A stretch of DNA of 11,227 nucleotides from Planctomycetales bacterium. Lineage in GTDB: Bacteria > Planctomycetota > Planctomycetia > Planctomycetales > Planctomycetaceae. Shown piece after piece: positions 1 through 6,363 of the stretch; position 1 is the stretch's first letter; each line of letters begins with the position of its first letter. The DNA is taken from NCBI GenBank assembly GCA_020050375.1, contig JAGVKR010000213.1, forward strand, positions 1 to 11,227. Direction: 5' to 3'. The position numbers and the translations under genes were made by a program. The notes beneath the pieces were generated by a model. That model had not been told where the DNA came from. It saw only the letters and a list, made by a program, of their open reading frames with translations, and did no database searches.

Positions 1-1
1 C

Positions 2-1129
2 GTCGCCGGTCGGATCGTCAAATTCACGCACAACGAGGGAGACTACGTCGAAGAAGGCGAAGTCCTCGCGCAAGTCCTGACCGGCACGATCGAGATCGAG
101 CTGGCGCAGGCCCGCGCCGAGCTCAAGGTGCGCGAAGCCGAGCTCGAAGAGTCGGTGAAGTCGTTTCCTGCCGAGAAGCAGCAGGCCGATGCCAATCTGG
201 CCGCGACCCGCGCCCGGTGGGATCACGCTCAGGCGAAGCTGAAACGGATGATGGCTCTCCGTGCACGGAACAGCGCTTCGGAAGAAGCGTTCGACGAAGC
301 CCAGGCGGTCGCGCTCGAAACGGAAGCGGCATATCTCGACGCCGAAGCCGCCCGCAAGATGATTCACGAGGGAGCCCGCGAGCAGAAGATTCGCCGGCTC
401 GAAGCTCAGGCACTCGCTCAAAAAGAAGCGGTCAACTCCATCGAAGACCGTTTGCAGAAGTACACGGTTCGGGCCTATTTCAGCGGCTATGTGACGGCGG
501 AGTTCACCGAGGTCGGGCACTGGATCAAGGACGGCGATCCCGTGCTCGAAATCGCCGAGCTGGATCATGTCGACGTGCGCGTCAGCGTTCCTGAAGATCA
601 TCTGGCCGATCTCGAAGTCGGCGATGCGGTCCGGGTGGAGGTCAACGCGACGAGGCAAAAGTCGTTCGTGGGCGAAATCGCGGCGATCGTCCCGCAGGCC
701 GACCTCAAGGCTCGCACGTTTCCGGTCCTGGTCCGTTTGCAGAACCCGAAGAAGGAACGGATCGCGACCGACGGAAAGCCGGCAATTGCCACGCGCGTCC
801 TCAGTTCGGGAATGCTGGCGCGGGCGATTCTCCCGGTGGGCAAACGGAAGGAATCGCTCCTGGTCTCGAAGGACGCCATCGTCCTCGGAGGCAAGGCGCC
901 GATCGTGTTCGTCGTTGATCGCGACCCTCAGAACAAGTCGCTGGGAACGGTCCGCATCGTGCCGGTCGAGCTCGGCGCGGCCGTCGGAGGCGAAATCGAA
1001 GTCGGCAATCTCATTCCCGATCAGCCGCTCAAGGCGCGGGATCTGGTCGTGGTCGAAGGCAACGAACGCTTGCGCCCCGGTCAGGCGGTCAGTTTCGCCG
1101 AGCCACAGGCAGAAAGCGCTGGCAAATAG
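2..1129 (+). CDS. RND efflux periplasmic adaptor (membrane fusion protein), 5' partial
   Basis: Periplasmic adaptor of the HlyD/AcrA type, expected to link the inner-membrane RND pump encoded next to it to an outer-membrane channel. The frame is open from the first bases, so the true start and any signal peptide or lipobox lie outside; 375 residues are visible. In order: the first half of a biotinyl-lipoyl-like domain (visible residues 1-25, VAGRIVKFTHNEGDYVEEGE), a long Ala/Glu/Lys/Arg-rich alpha-hairpin coiled coil (about 26-150), the second lipoyl half (about 154-180, with SGYVTAEF and GHWIKDGDPVLEIAEL), then the beta-barrel (VRVSVPEDHLADLEVGD) and a membrane-proximal region ending in GQAVSFAEP. 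This order is typical of the family. The stop TAG is at 1127-1129; the pump gene starts 175 bp later on the same strand. Substrate cannot be told from sequence. The fold and role are secure; the drug, metal or other specificity is unknown. Confidence 0.9.
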   Translation, partial: VAGRIVKFTHNEGDYVEEGEVLAQVLTGTIEIELAQARAELKVREAELEESVKSFPAEKQQADANLAATRARWDHAQAKLKRMMALRARNSASEEAFDEAQAVALETEAAYLDAEAARKMIHEGAREQKIRRLEAQALAQKEAVNSIEDRLQKYTVRAYFSGYVTAEFTEVGHWIKDGDPVLEIAELDHVDVRVSVPEDHLADLEVGDAVRVEVNATRQKSFVGEIAAIVPQADLKARTFPVLVRLQNPKKERIATDGKPAIATRVLSSGMLARAILPVGKRKESLLVSKDAIVLGGKAPIVFVVDRDPQNKSLGTVRIVPVELGAAVGGEIEVGNLIPDQPLKARDLVVVEGNERLRPGQAVSFAEPQAESAGK

Positions 1130-1161
1130 TGGCCGTGCAATCGAGTTCCAACAGGTCAAAC

Positions 1162-1266
1162 GGGTGCCACGGCCAGCGACCAAGGGGAGTCGGCCGTGCG
1201 ATTTGCAAGTTGGCGTTCCGAGACGCTCGCACGGCCGACTTCCTTCGGGCGCTGGCCGTGGCACCC
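1162..1266. repeat. Long inverted-repeat element, copy 1 (39-bp arms, 27-bp loop)
   Basis: Two 39-bp arms, 1162-1200 and 1228-1266, are reverse complements at 35 of 39 positions, with outer ends GGGTGCCACGGCCAGCG and inner ends GTCGGCCGTGCG. The 27-bp loop is 1201-1227. Transcribed, it would form a very stable GC-rich hairpin between the adaptor stop and the pump start. There is no T-tract, so it is not a classical intrinsic terminator; it could protect or process mRNA, or reduce read-through. A homologous copy in the opposite orientation is at 9083-9251. The pair reads as a dispersed repetitive element rather than a gene-specific regulator. It encodes no protein of its own. Confidence 0.9.
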
Positions 1267-1287
1267 ACCGCTCACATCCAGTTTGGC

Positions 1288-1293
1288 GGAGGG
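1288..1293 (+). promoter_or_regulatory. Ribosome binding site for the RND pump
   Basis: GGAGGG lies 11 nt before ATG 1305. It supports that start over any longer reading of the same frame, which is open back to 567 but there overlaps the adaptor gene and has no membrane-protein character. The spacing is slightly long. Confidence 0.6.
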
Positions 1294-1304
1294 TTGGAAT
1301 CCGA

Positions 1305-4300
1305 ATGAACTTGATCGAGACCTTCGTCAAAAACCCCGTCAAGGTGTCGGTGGGAGTGTTGCTGACGGCGCTGTTTGGCGTGCTGTCGATGATCAGCATG
1401 CCGATGCAGCTCATTCCCGACGTGCAGACGCCGACACTCACCGTCGACACGATCTGGCCCGGCGCGAGCCCGCAGGAAGTCGAGCGGGTGATCGTCCAGG
1501 AGCAGGAGAAGCAGCTCAAGAGCGTCGAGGGGGTCAGCAAAATGACCTCCGAGAGCATGGATTCGCTGGGGCGCGTGATGCTCGAGTTTCCGGTCGGCAC
1601 CGACATGAACACGGCCGAGATCAAAGTCAACTCGCGCCTGCAGCAGGTGCCGTTCTACCCCGTCGACGTCAAAGAGCCGGTCATCACCACCTCCAACGCG
1701 TCGGACCGGCCGATCGCCTGGTTCATCCTGATGGAGTCTCCCCCCACGGATGAGCAGATCCGCGATTTTCAGCGAGCCCACCCGCAGCTAACGACCGAGC
1801 TCGACAAAGTCTTGCGCTCCCACAACGAAGGGCTCAAACTTTCGCGACTCCGCCGGCTGGCCAAGAGCGAGCCGGCGGTTTTCGAGCTGCTCCCCGCCCG
1901 GAAAGACCCCACCGACGACGAGCTGCAGCAGTTCGCGCAGGCGCACCCCGATTCGGCCGACGACCTCAACCCGATCATGAAGGCGGGCGAGATCAAGGAG
2001 GACTCGCGACGACAACAACTGGTGGAAGTCGCGCAAAAACATCCCGAGCTGTGGGACCTGCTGCGCTACGATCGCGATGTCACGACGCTCCGCAAGTTTG
2101 CCGAGGACTTCATCGAAGCCCGCTTCGAGACGGTCGCGGGGGTCTCCAACTCGAACGTCCTGGGAGGCCGCGAGGAAGAGGTCCAGGTGATCGTCGACCC
2201 GGAACGACTGGCGGCCCGGCAGTTGACGATCAACGATCTGCGAAACGCGCTGCGCGGGCAGAACAAAGACACATCGGGGGGCGATTTCTGGGAGCTCAAA
2301 CGGCGTTATTCGGTCCGCACGCTCGGGCAGTTCCGCAGCATCGAGCAGGTTGAGAACGTCATCGTCTCCCGCCGCGACGGCAAGCCGGTGTACATCCGCG
2401 ACGTCGCCCAGGTGGTCAAGGGGCACAAGAAGCCAGATGGGTTCGTGGCCCGGTTCGGTGGACGGTGCATCGCCGTCAACGCGCAGCGGGCGATCGGCGC
2501 CAACGTGCTCGACGTGATGGAGGGTTTGCGGCAATCCAACGCCGACCTCAACTCCGGCCGTTTGAAGCAGGAGGGGCTCACACTGATCCAGGTGTACGAC
2601 GAGACCGAGTACATCTATTCGGCACGCAACCTGGTCGTCGACAATCTGCTCGAAGGGGGCGTGCTGACGTTTTTCACGCTGCTCCTGTTTTTGCGGAACG
2701 GTCGCTCGACGGTCATCATCTTCGTTCACATTCTGGTGAGCACGATCGGCGCGTTTCTGGTGATGAAGCTGCTCGGCCGGTCGCTCAACGTCCCGGCCCT
2801 GGGGGGGCTCGCCTTCGCGGTAGGGATGCTCGTCGACAATGCGATCGTCATGCTTGAAAACATTTTTCGGCGGCACCAATTGGGCGACAGCCCGCTGGAG
2901 GCGTCGGTCCGCGGGTCGAGCGAAGTCGCCGGAGCGCTACTCAACGCGACGCTGGCCAACCTGGCTGTGTTTCTGCCGGTGCTGTTTGTCAAAGAAGAGG
3001 CGGGCCAGTTGTTTCGCGACATCGCGATCGCGATCAGCGCTTCGGTGGCGCTGTCGATGCTGGTCGCGATCACCGTCGTGCCGACCGCGGCGATGCGGCT
3101 GCTCACTCCTCCTTCGCGCAACCATGGCCCGCTCAGTCGCTGGCGAGCACGCTTCAGCGGGGGCGGCCGTCAGTCGGGTGTGCTGCGAATCCTCACCGCC
3201 ATTCCACGGGGCGCGCTGTGGCTGCTGAGCACACTCGTGCTGGCTCCGGCCGACGGGCTGGCGCGGGCCTTCGTCCGGTCGGTCGTGACCTTCAATGCTT
3301 TCGTGATGCGCGGTTTCACCGGCGTCGTGATGCGGTTGGTGATGATTCTGCTGTTCGTCGGCGGCGGAATCCTGCTGAGCTGGCTGATGGTCCCCAAGGT
3401 CGAGTATCTCCCCACCGGCAATCAGAACCTGGTCATCGGGGTCCTGCTTCCTCCGCCCGGTTACAACCTGAGCCAGTTGAATGACATGGGGGAGCAGGTC
3501 GAGCGCGAGTTACAGCCGTACTGGGACGTCGATCTCGACAGCCCGGAAGCGAAAACGCTTGATTTCCCCGCCATCGACGACTTCTTTTTCGTCGCTCGCA
3601 GCCGACAGGTGTTTCTGGGAATCCGCTCGGCCGATCCCATGCGGGCCGCGCAGTTGATTCCGCTGATTCAAAGCATCGGAGCGAAGCTGCCCGGCACGTT
3701 CGTCGTCGCCAAGCAAACCAGCCTGTTCGAGCAGAACCTGACCGGCGGCCGGACAATCGACATTGAGATCACCGGCCCCGATCTCGAAAAGCTCGTCGAT
3801 CTCGGGCGGCGAACGTTCATGCAGTTCCTCCCGCGCCCCGAAGTCGACCCGGCGACCGGCGAAACGCGGATCGTGCAATTGATCCCCGGCGCGCAGGCCT
3901 TCCCCAAGCCGAGCCTCGACTTGTCGAACCCCGAGGTTCACGTCGTCCCCAAATGGGAACAGGTGGCCGACATGCAGATGACGGCCGACGAGCTCGGTTA
4001 TGCCGTCGATACGCTCGTCGACGGCGCCTACGCCACCGACTATTACTCGGGGGGGGATCGCATCGACCTGCGGATCATGGGTGAAGAGCGCTTCGCCAAC
4101 CGCACGCAGGACCTGCAGTCGCTGCCGATCGTCACCCCCACCGGTCAGCTCGTCCCGCTCTCGGCCATCGCCGACATTCAATTGAAAAGCGGCCCCGAGC
4201 AGATCAACCACCACACCCGCCAGCGCTCGATCAGTATCCAGGTGACTCCCCCCGAGACGGTGCCGCTCGAAACGGCGATGGAGATCATCACGCAGCAGGT

Positions 4301-5081
4301 CGTCGCTCCCTTCGAAGAGAGCGGCGAGTTGCGCGGCGGCTACCGCATCGAGCTGGCGGGCACGGCCGACAAGCTCCGTTCGACCTGGACGTCGTTGCGC
4401 TTCAATTTTCTATTGGCCGTGCTGATCACCTACCTGTTCATGGCGGCGACGTTCGAGTCGTGGCTCTACCCGTTCGTCGTCATGCTGACCGTCCCCCTCG
4501 GGGCAGTCGGGGGCTTTGCCGGCCTGTGGGTTTTGAACCGCGTTTTGCTCGGGCGAATCGAGCCCCCATCGCTCGACGTGCTGACGATGCTCGGGTTCTT
4601 CATGCTCGTGGGAACGGTGGTCAACAACCCGATTTTGATTGTCGAGCAGGCGATCGCCAACCGGCGCGACGAAGGAATGGGGATCGCCGAGGCGATTCTC
4701 GACAGCCTGCGTAATCGCATCCGGCCGATCTTCATGACGACCCTCGGCGGCCTCGTGGGGCTGTTGCCTCTGGTGATCGCTCCCGGCGCCGGCAGCGAGC
4801 TCTATCGCGGCATCGGCGCGGTGCTGCTGGGCGGGATGGTTGTCTCGACCGTCGTGACGCTGATGTTTGTCCCTGCGCTTCTCAGTCTGATGCTTGAGAT
4901 TCAACAAGGGCTGGCACGATGGCTGGGGTGGGCCCCAGCGACAAATGCTGGCGACATCGTGAGTTCCAACGAGCCACTCACGGTTCCGTCGCTTGTCGGC
5001 GGCTCGACGAACGGCGACGTTCGGGAGAACGGGGCCGCATCGCATGGGGCGACAGCGGCATCGTCAACGGCCGCCGAATAG
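1305..5081 (+). CDS. RND superfamily efflux pump, inner-membrane subunit, with inserted porter-domain segment
   Basis: Proton-driven efflux transporter of the AcrB/HAE type, 1258 residues against roughly 1020-1050 for a usual member. ATG 1305 is chosen because it follows GGAGGG and begins the typical short cytoplasmic helix and TM1 (MNLIETFVKNPVKVSVGVLL). Porter-domain hallmarks follow (WPGASPQEVE at 51-60, MNTAEIKVNSRLQQVP at 101-116). TM2-6 occupy about 445-600 and include TM4 motif GMLVDNAIVMLENI (507-520). A second porter half spans about 695-1030, and TM8-12 about 1033-1195 with TM10 motif GTVVNNPILIVEQ (1103-1115). The proton-relay Asp pair of AcrB is D511-N512 here and the TM10 Lys is replaced by Asn, as in several non-AcrB RND branches. 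Two departures account for the length: residues about 146-260 are an extra helical segment with repeated xHP/xEP motifs inside the PN1/PN2 region, and the TM6-TM7 linker is long (about 601-672). A low-complexity cytoplasmic tail runs from about 1205 to 1258. It should work with the upstream adaptor. Substrate unknown. Confidence 0.93.
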   Translation: MNLIETFVKNPVKVSVGVLLTALFGVLSMISMPMQLIPDVQTPTLTVDTIWPGASPQEVERVIVQEQEKQLKSVEGVSKMTSESMDSLGRVMLEFPVGTDMNTAEIKVNSRLQQVPFYPVDVKEPVITTSNASDRPIAWFILMESPPTDEQIRDFQRAHPQLTTELDKVLRSHNEGLKLSRLRRLAKSEPAVFELLPARKDPTDDELQQFAQAHPDSADDLNPIMKAGEIKEDSRRQQLVEVAQKHPELWDLLRYDRDVTTLRKFAEDFIEARFETVAGVSNSNVLGGREEEVQVIVDPERLAARQLTINDLRNALRGQNKDTSGGDFWELKRRYSVRTLGQFRSIEQVENVIVSRRDGKPVYIRDVAQVVKGHKKPDGFVARFGGRCIAVNAQRAIGANVLDVMEGLRQSNADLNSGRLKQEGLTLIQVYDETEYIYSARNLVVDNLLEGGVLTFFTLLLFLRNGRSTVIIFVHILVSTIGAFLVMKLLGRSLNVPALGGLAFAVGMLVDNAIVMLENIFRRHQLGDSPLEASVRGSSEVAGALLNATLANLAVFLPVLFVKEEAGQLFRDIAIAISASVALSMLVAITVVPTAAMRLLTPPSRNHGPLSRWRARFSGGGRQSGVLRILTAIPRGALWLLSTLVLAPADGLARAFVRSVVTFNAFVMRGFTGVVMRLVMILLFVGGGILLSWLMVPKVEYLPTGNQNLVIGVLLPPPGYNLSQLNDMGEQVERELQPYWDVDLDSPEAKTLDFPAIDDFFFVARSRQVFLGIRSADPMRAAQLIPLIQSIGAKLPGTFVVAKQTSLFEQNLTGGRTIDIEITGPDLEKLVDLGRRTFMQFLPRPEVDPATGETRIVQLIPGAQAFPKPSLDLSNPEVHVVPKWEQVADMQMTADELGYAVDTLVDGAYATDYYSGGDRIDLRIMGEERFANRTQDLQSLPIVTPTGQLVPLSAIADIQLKSGPEQINHHTRQRSISIQVTPPETVPLETAMEIITQQVVAPFEESGELRGGYRIELAGTADKLRSTWTSLRFNFLLAVLITYLFMAATFESWLYPFVVMLTVPLGAVGGFAGLWVLNRVLLGRIEPPSLDVLTMLGFFMLVGTVVNNPILIVEQAIANRRDEGMGIAEAILDSLRNRIRPIFMTTLGGLVGLLPLVIAPGAGSELYRGIGAVLLGGMVVSTVVTLMFVPALLSLMLEIQQGLARWLGWAPATNAGDIVSSNEPLTVPSLVGGSTNGDVRENGAASHGATAASSTAAE

Positions 5082-5111
5082 TGCGACGATCAGCTCGATC
5101 GCACGGCCGTA

Positions 5112-5163
5112 GTGGTGGCTTCAGCCAACACGATCCAGCACCTTATGTGGACTGAAGTCCACA
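5112..5163. terminator. Paired short palindromes between convergent genes, possible bidirectional terminator
   Basis: Two palindromes are separated by 18 bp: TGGCTTCAGCCA (5116-5127) and TGTGGACTGAAGTCCACA (5146-5163, a perfect 8-bp stem around a 2-bp centre). The two also resemble each other's reverse complements (CTTCAGCC against GGACTGAAG), so a larger folded structure is possible. They fill most of the 101-bp gap between the pump stop (5081) and the cupin stop (5183), where a bidirectional terminator is expected. No clear U-tract follows on either strand, so termination is inferred from location and symmetry. It may instead be another dispersed repeat. CGCACGGCCG at 5100-5109 just before it matches the inner end of the long inverted-repeat element. 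Confidence 0.5.
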
Positions 5164-5182
5164 CGACAATCCTTCGCGGGCT

Positions 5183-5518
5183 TCACTCTTGTTTCCCGAA
5201 CAGCATCGTCACCAGGAGCGAGCTGTCGTATTTTGCCGACAGCGAATGCGGAGCGCGATCGGGAAGGTAGACCAGTTCGCCTGGGCGGAGTCTTTGCGTT
5301 TTTCCCAGTGCCGTGACGGCGACCTCTCCTTCGAGACATTGCACGATCAGATCGCCCGGCGCCTGGTGTGCGGTGATCTCTCTGCCGCGATGAACCACCA
5401 GGCGGACGATCTCGTACCGGTCCGTCTTGACCAGCGTCGTCGTGCGGGCCTTGGCCAGCTTCATCTCCAGCGGGCGAACATCGACGACCTCTCCCGGTTG
5501 TGCCTGTTCAGCGGCCAT
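5183..5518 (-). CDS. Small single-domain cupin protein
   Basis: A 111-residue protein of cupin_2 size: one conserved beta-barrel, probably cytoplasmic since no signal or membrane segment is visible. The ATG at 5518 follows GGAGG with 8 nt spacing. The first cupin box is degenerate: AHQAPGDLIVQCLEGEV (50-66) keeps one His (H51), but the second His is Ala and the usual Glu is not in place. The second box, GELVYLPDRAPHSLSA (80-95), keeps Gly, Pro and His (H91). SSLLVTMLFG near the C-terminus is the last strand. Only two of the usual metal ligands are evident, so metal binding is doubtful; it may bind a small ligand or lack enzymatic activity. It lies 64 bp downstream of the CBM9-like gene on the same strand, so the two are likely one transcript. 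The fold is confident; no function is claimed. Confidence 0.85.
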   Translation of the reverse strand: MAAEQAQPGEVVDVRPLEMKLAKARTTTLVKTDRYEIVRLVVHRGREITAHQAPGDLIVQCLEGEVAVTALGKTQRLRPGELVYLPDRAPHSLSAKYDSSLLVTMLFGKQE

Positions 5519-5526
5519 CGACCCTG

Positions 5527-5531
5527 CCTCC
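5527..5531 (-). promoter_or_regulatory. Ribosome binding site for the cupin gene
   Basis: On the minus strand GGAGG precedes the ATG (5518-5516) by 8 nt, a near-ideal Shine-Dalgarno match that fixes the cupin start. Confidence 0.7.
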
Positions 5532-5582
5532 AGATAGGTTTGTCGTTTCGCGCGCAGATGGCCCGCGACGGATGGGGAAGAT

Positions 5583-6242
5583 TCATTTCACCAGTTCGAG
5601 CGTCGCCCACAAACTCGGATCGAACGCAAACGGGAACTCCGGACCGACGCCGAGGGTTTGCTCCCCCAGCTCGGCATCGAACAGATCATAATAGAACCCC
5701 AGGCGATTCTGCACGTCCGGATCGTAGCCGTGCAGCACCGATGCCGGAAGCCACGCTTCGAGCAGATAGCCGTCTCGCGCCACGTCCGCCGTCAATCGAA
5801 TATCCCCGATTTCCACCGTCGGCGTGGCCTCCTTCGCCCGCGCAATTTGCAGTTGCACCGCCAGCGGCTCGTCCTCGTCGCGTCCTCCGCCCCTGGGCGT
5901 CAGGCAGAAGTGATGACAGAACCGGCTCGCTCGATGGATGCTCTGCGTATTCCGCGTGTCGATCCAGACCTGCAGGCCGTCCGAGCGATCGGGCGTCGCG
6001 GGATCGCAATGGAGCGATTTCCGCTTGCCACGGACCTGGGCGGAAATCGCCAGACCCTGCTGATTCCACGCCATTCGCAGCTCACCGAAGCCGGGCGCAT
6101 CGTCTAGGCCGCCGAAATCGGGCAGGCGATGCGCCTCCTTCAAGCCCAGCAGTCTCGTTCCCCCGCGCGGCAACGACTTCTCGTGCGCCACCGGGAACGA
6201 ATATCGAAACAAGAAACGATGCGGGAGCAGGGTGGACATCAT
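5583..6242 (-). CDS. Conserved hypothetical protein with probable CBM9/DOMON-like beta-sandwich
   Basis: About 219 residues from the tandem ATG-ATG at 6242. The frame stays open to a TTG at 6314, but that TTG is part of a TTGACA promoter-like box, and the sequence MSTLLPHRFLFRYSFPV looks like a natural N-terminus. No clear Shine-Dalgarno precedes the ATG pair. No signal peptide or membrane segment is visible. The body is rich in predicted strands: ELRMAWNQQGLAISAQVRGK, then SDGLQVWIDTRNTQSIHRAS, then TADVARDGYLLEAWLPASVL, ending SLWATLELVK. An acidic 'DGLQVWIDTR' strand followed by a 'G(Y)xxEAxxP' strand is the pattern of family 9 carbohydrate-binding modules and DOMON-like sandwiches. Carbohydrate binding is not shown, since the binding residues cannot be judged here, and the lack of an export signal argues against a secreted glycan-binding role. 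It is the first gene of a probable two-gene unit with the cupin. Confidence 0.75.
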   Translation of the reverse strand: MMSTLLPHRFLFRYSFPVAHEKSLPRGGTRLLGLKEAHRLPDFGGLDDAPGFGELRMAWNQQGLAISAQVRGKRKSLHCDPATPDRSDGLQVWIDTRNTQSIHRASRFCHHFCLTPRGGGRDEDEPLAVQLQIARAKEATPTVEIGDIRLTADVARDGYLLEAWLPASVLHGYDPDVQNRLGFYYDLFDAELGEQTLGVGPEFPFAFDPSLWATLELVK

Positions 6243-6266
6243 CGAGTGGACATTACCAACTGCGGA

Positions 6267-6296
6267 TTGGTTAGAAATCAGTTCATCCCATACAAT
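6267..6296 (+). promoter_or_regulatory. Possible promoter for the uvrA-like gene
   Basis: TTGGTT (6267-6272), an 18-bp spacer and TACAAT (6291-6296) give a sigma-70-like arrangement. The -10 box matches 5 of 6 and the -35 box 3 of 6. Transcription would begin near 6303, about 60 nt before ATG 6364. The stretch is AT-rich compared with the surrounding genes. It overlaps the candidate minus-strand promoter. Confidence 0.35.
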
Positions 6297-6314
6297 ACCG
6301 AAAATCGCTGTCAA
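6287..6314 (-). promoter_or_regulatory. Possible promoter for the CBM9-like/cupin unit
   Basis: On the minus strand a perfect TTGACA (6314-6309) is followed after 16 bp by TATGGG (6292-6287), a weak -10 box matching 3 of 6. Transcription would start near 6281, about 40 nt before the ATG pair at 6242. The perfect -35 box is the strong part of the call. Confidence 0.35.
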
Positions 6315-6363
6315 AATTCACTGTTGCGCAAAACCCGGCCCCCGGCTGTTGTCCGTTGCACCG

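Noticed and set aside
1162..1266. The inverted repeat as a CRISPR unit or transposon end pair
   Set aside because: There is only one unit per site with no spacer series and no transposase; the arms pair with each other as a hairpin.
567..1304. Upstream extension of the RND reading frame to 567
   Set aside because: It overlaps the well-supported adaptor gene, has an Arg/Ser-rich out-of-frame composition, and a Shine-Dalgarno-preceded ATG with a typical RND N-terminus is present at 1305.
1788..2879. 363-codon minus-strand open frame inside the RND gene
   Set aside because: It is antisense to a clear conserved gene; its composition (His, Asp, Arg rich, no domain) is the shadow expected of high-GC coding DNA.
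4049..4056. Run of 8 G (and 7 G at 2801-2807) in the RND gene as phase-variable tracts
   Set aside because: Such runs arise readily in GC-rich codons (Gly-Gly), the frame is intact, and there is no supporting evidence of variation.
6232..6363. GTG start at 6232 for the uvrA-like gene and TTG start at 6314 for the CBM9-like gene
   Set aside because: The resulting N-terminal extensions overlap each other on opposite strands, lack ribosome binding sites and cover promoter-like boxes.
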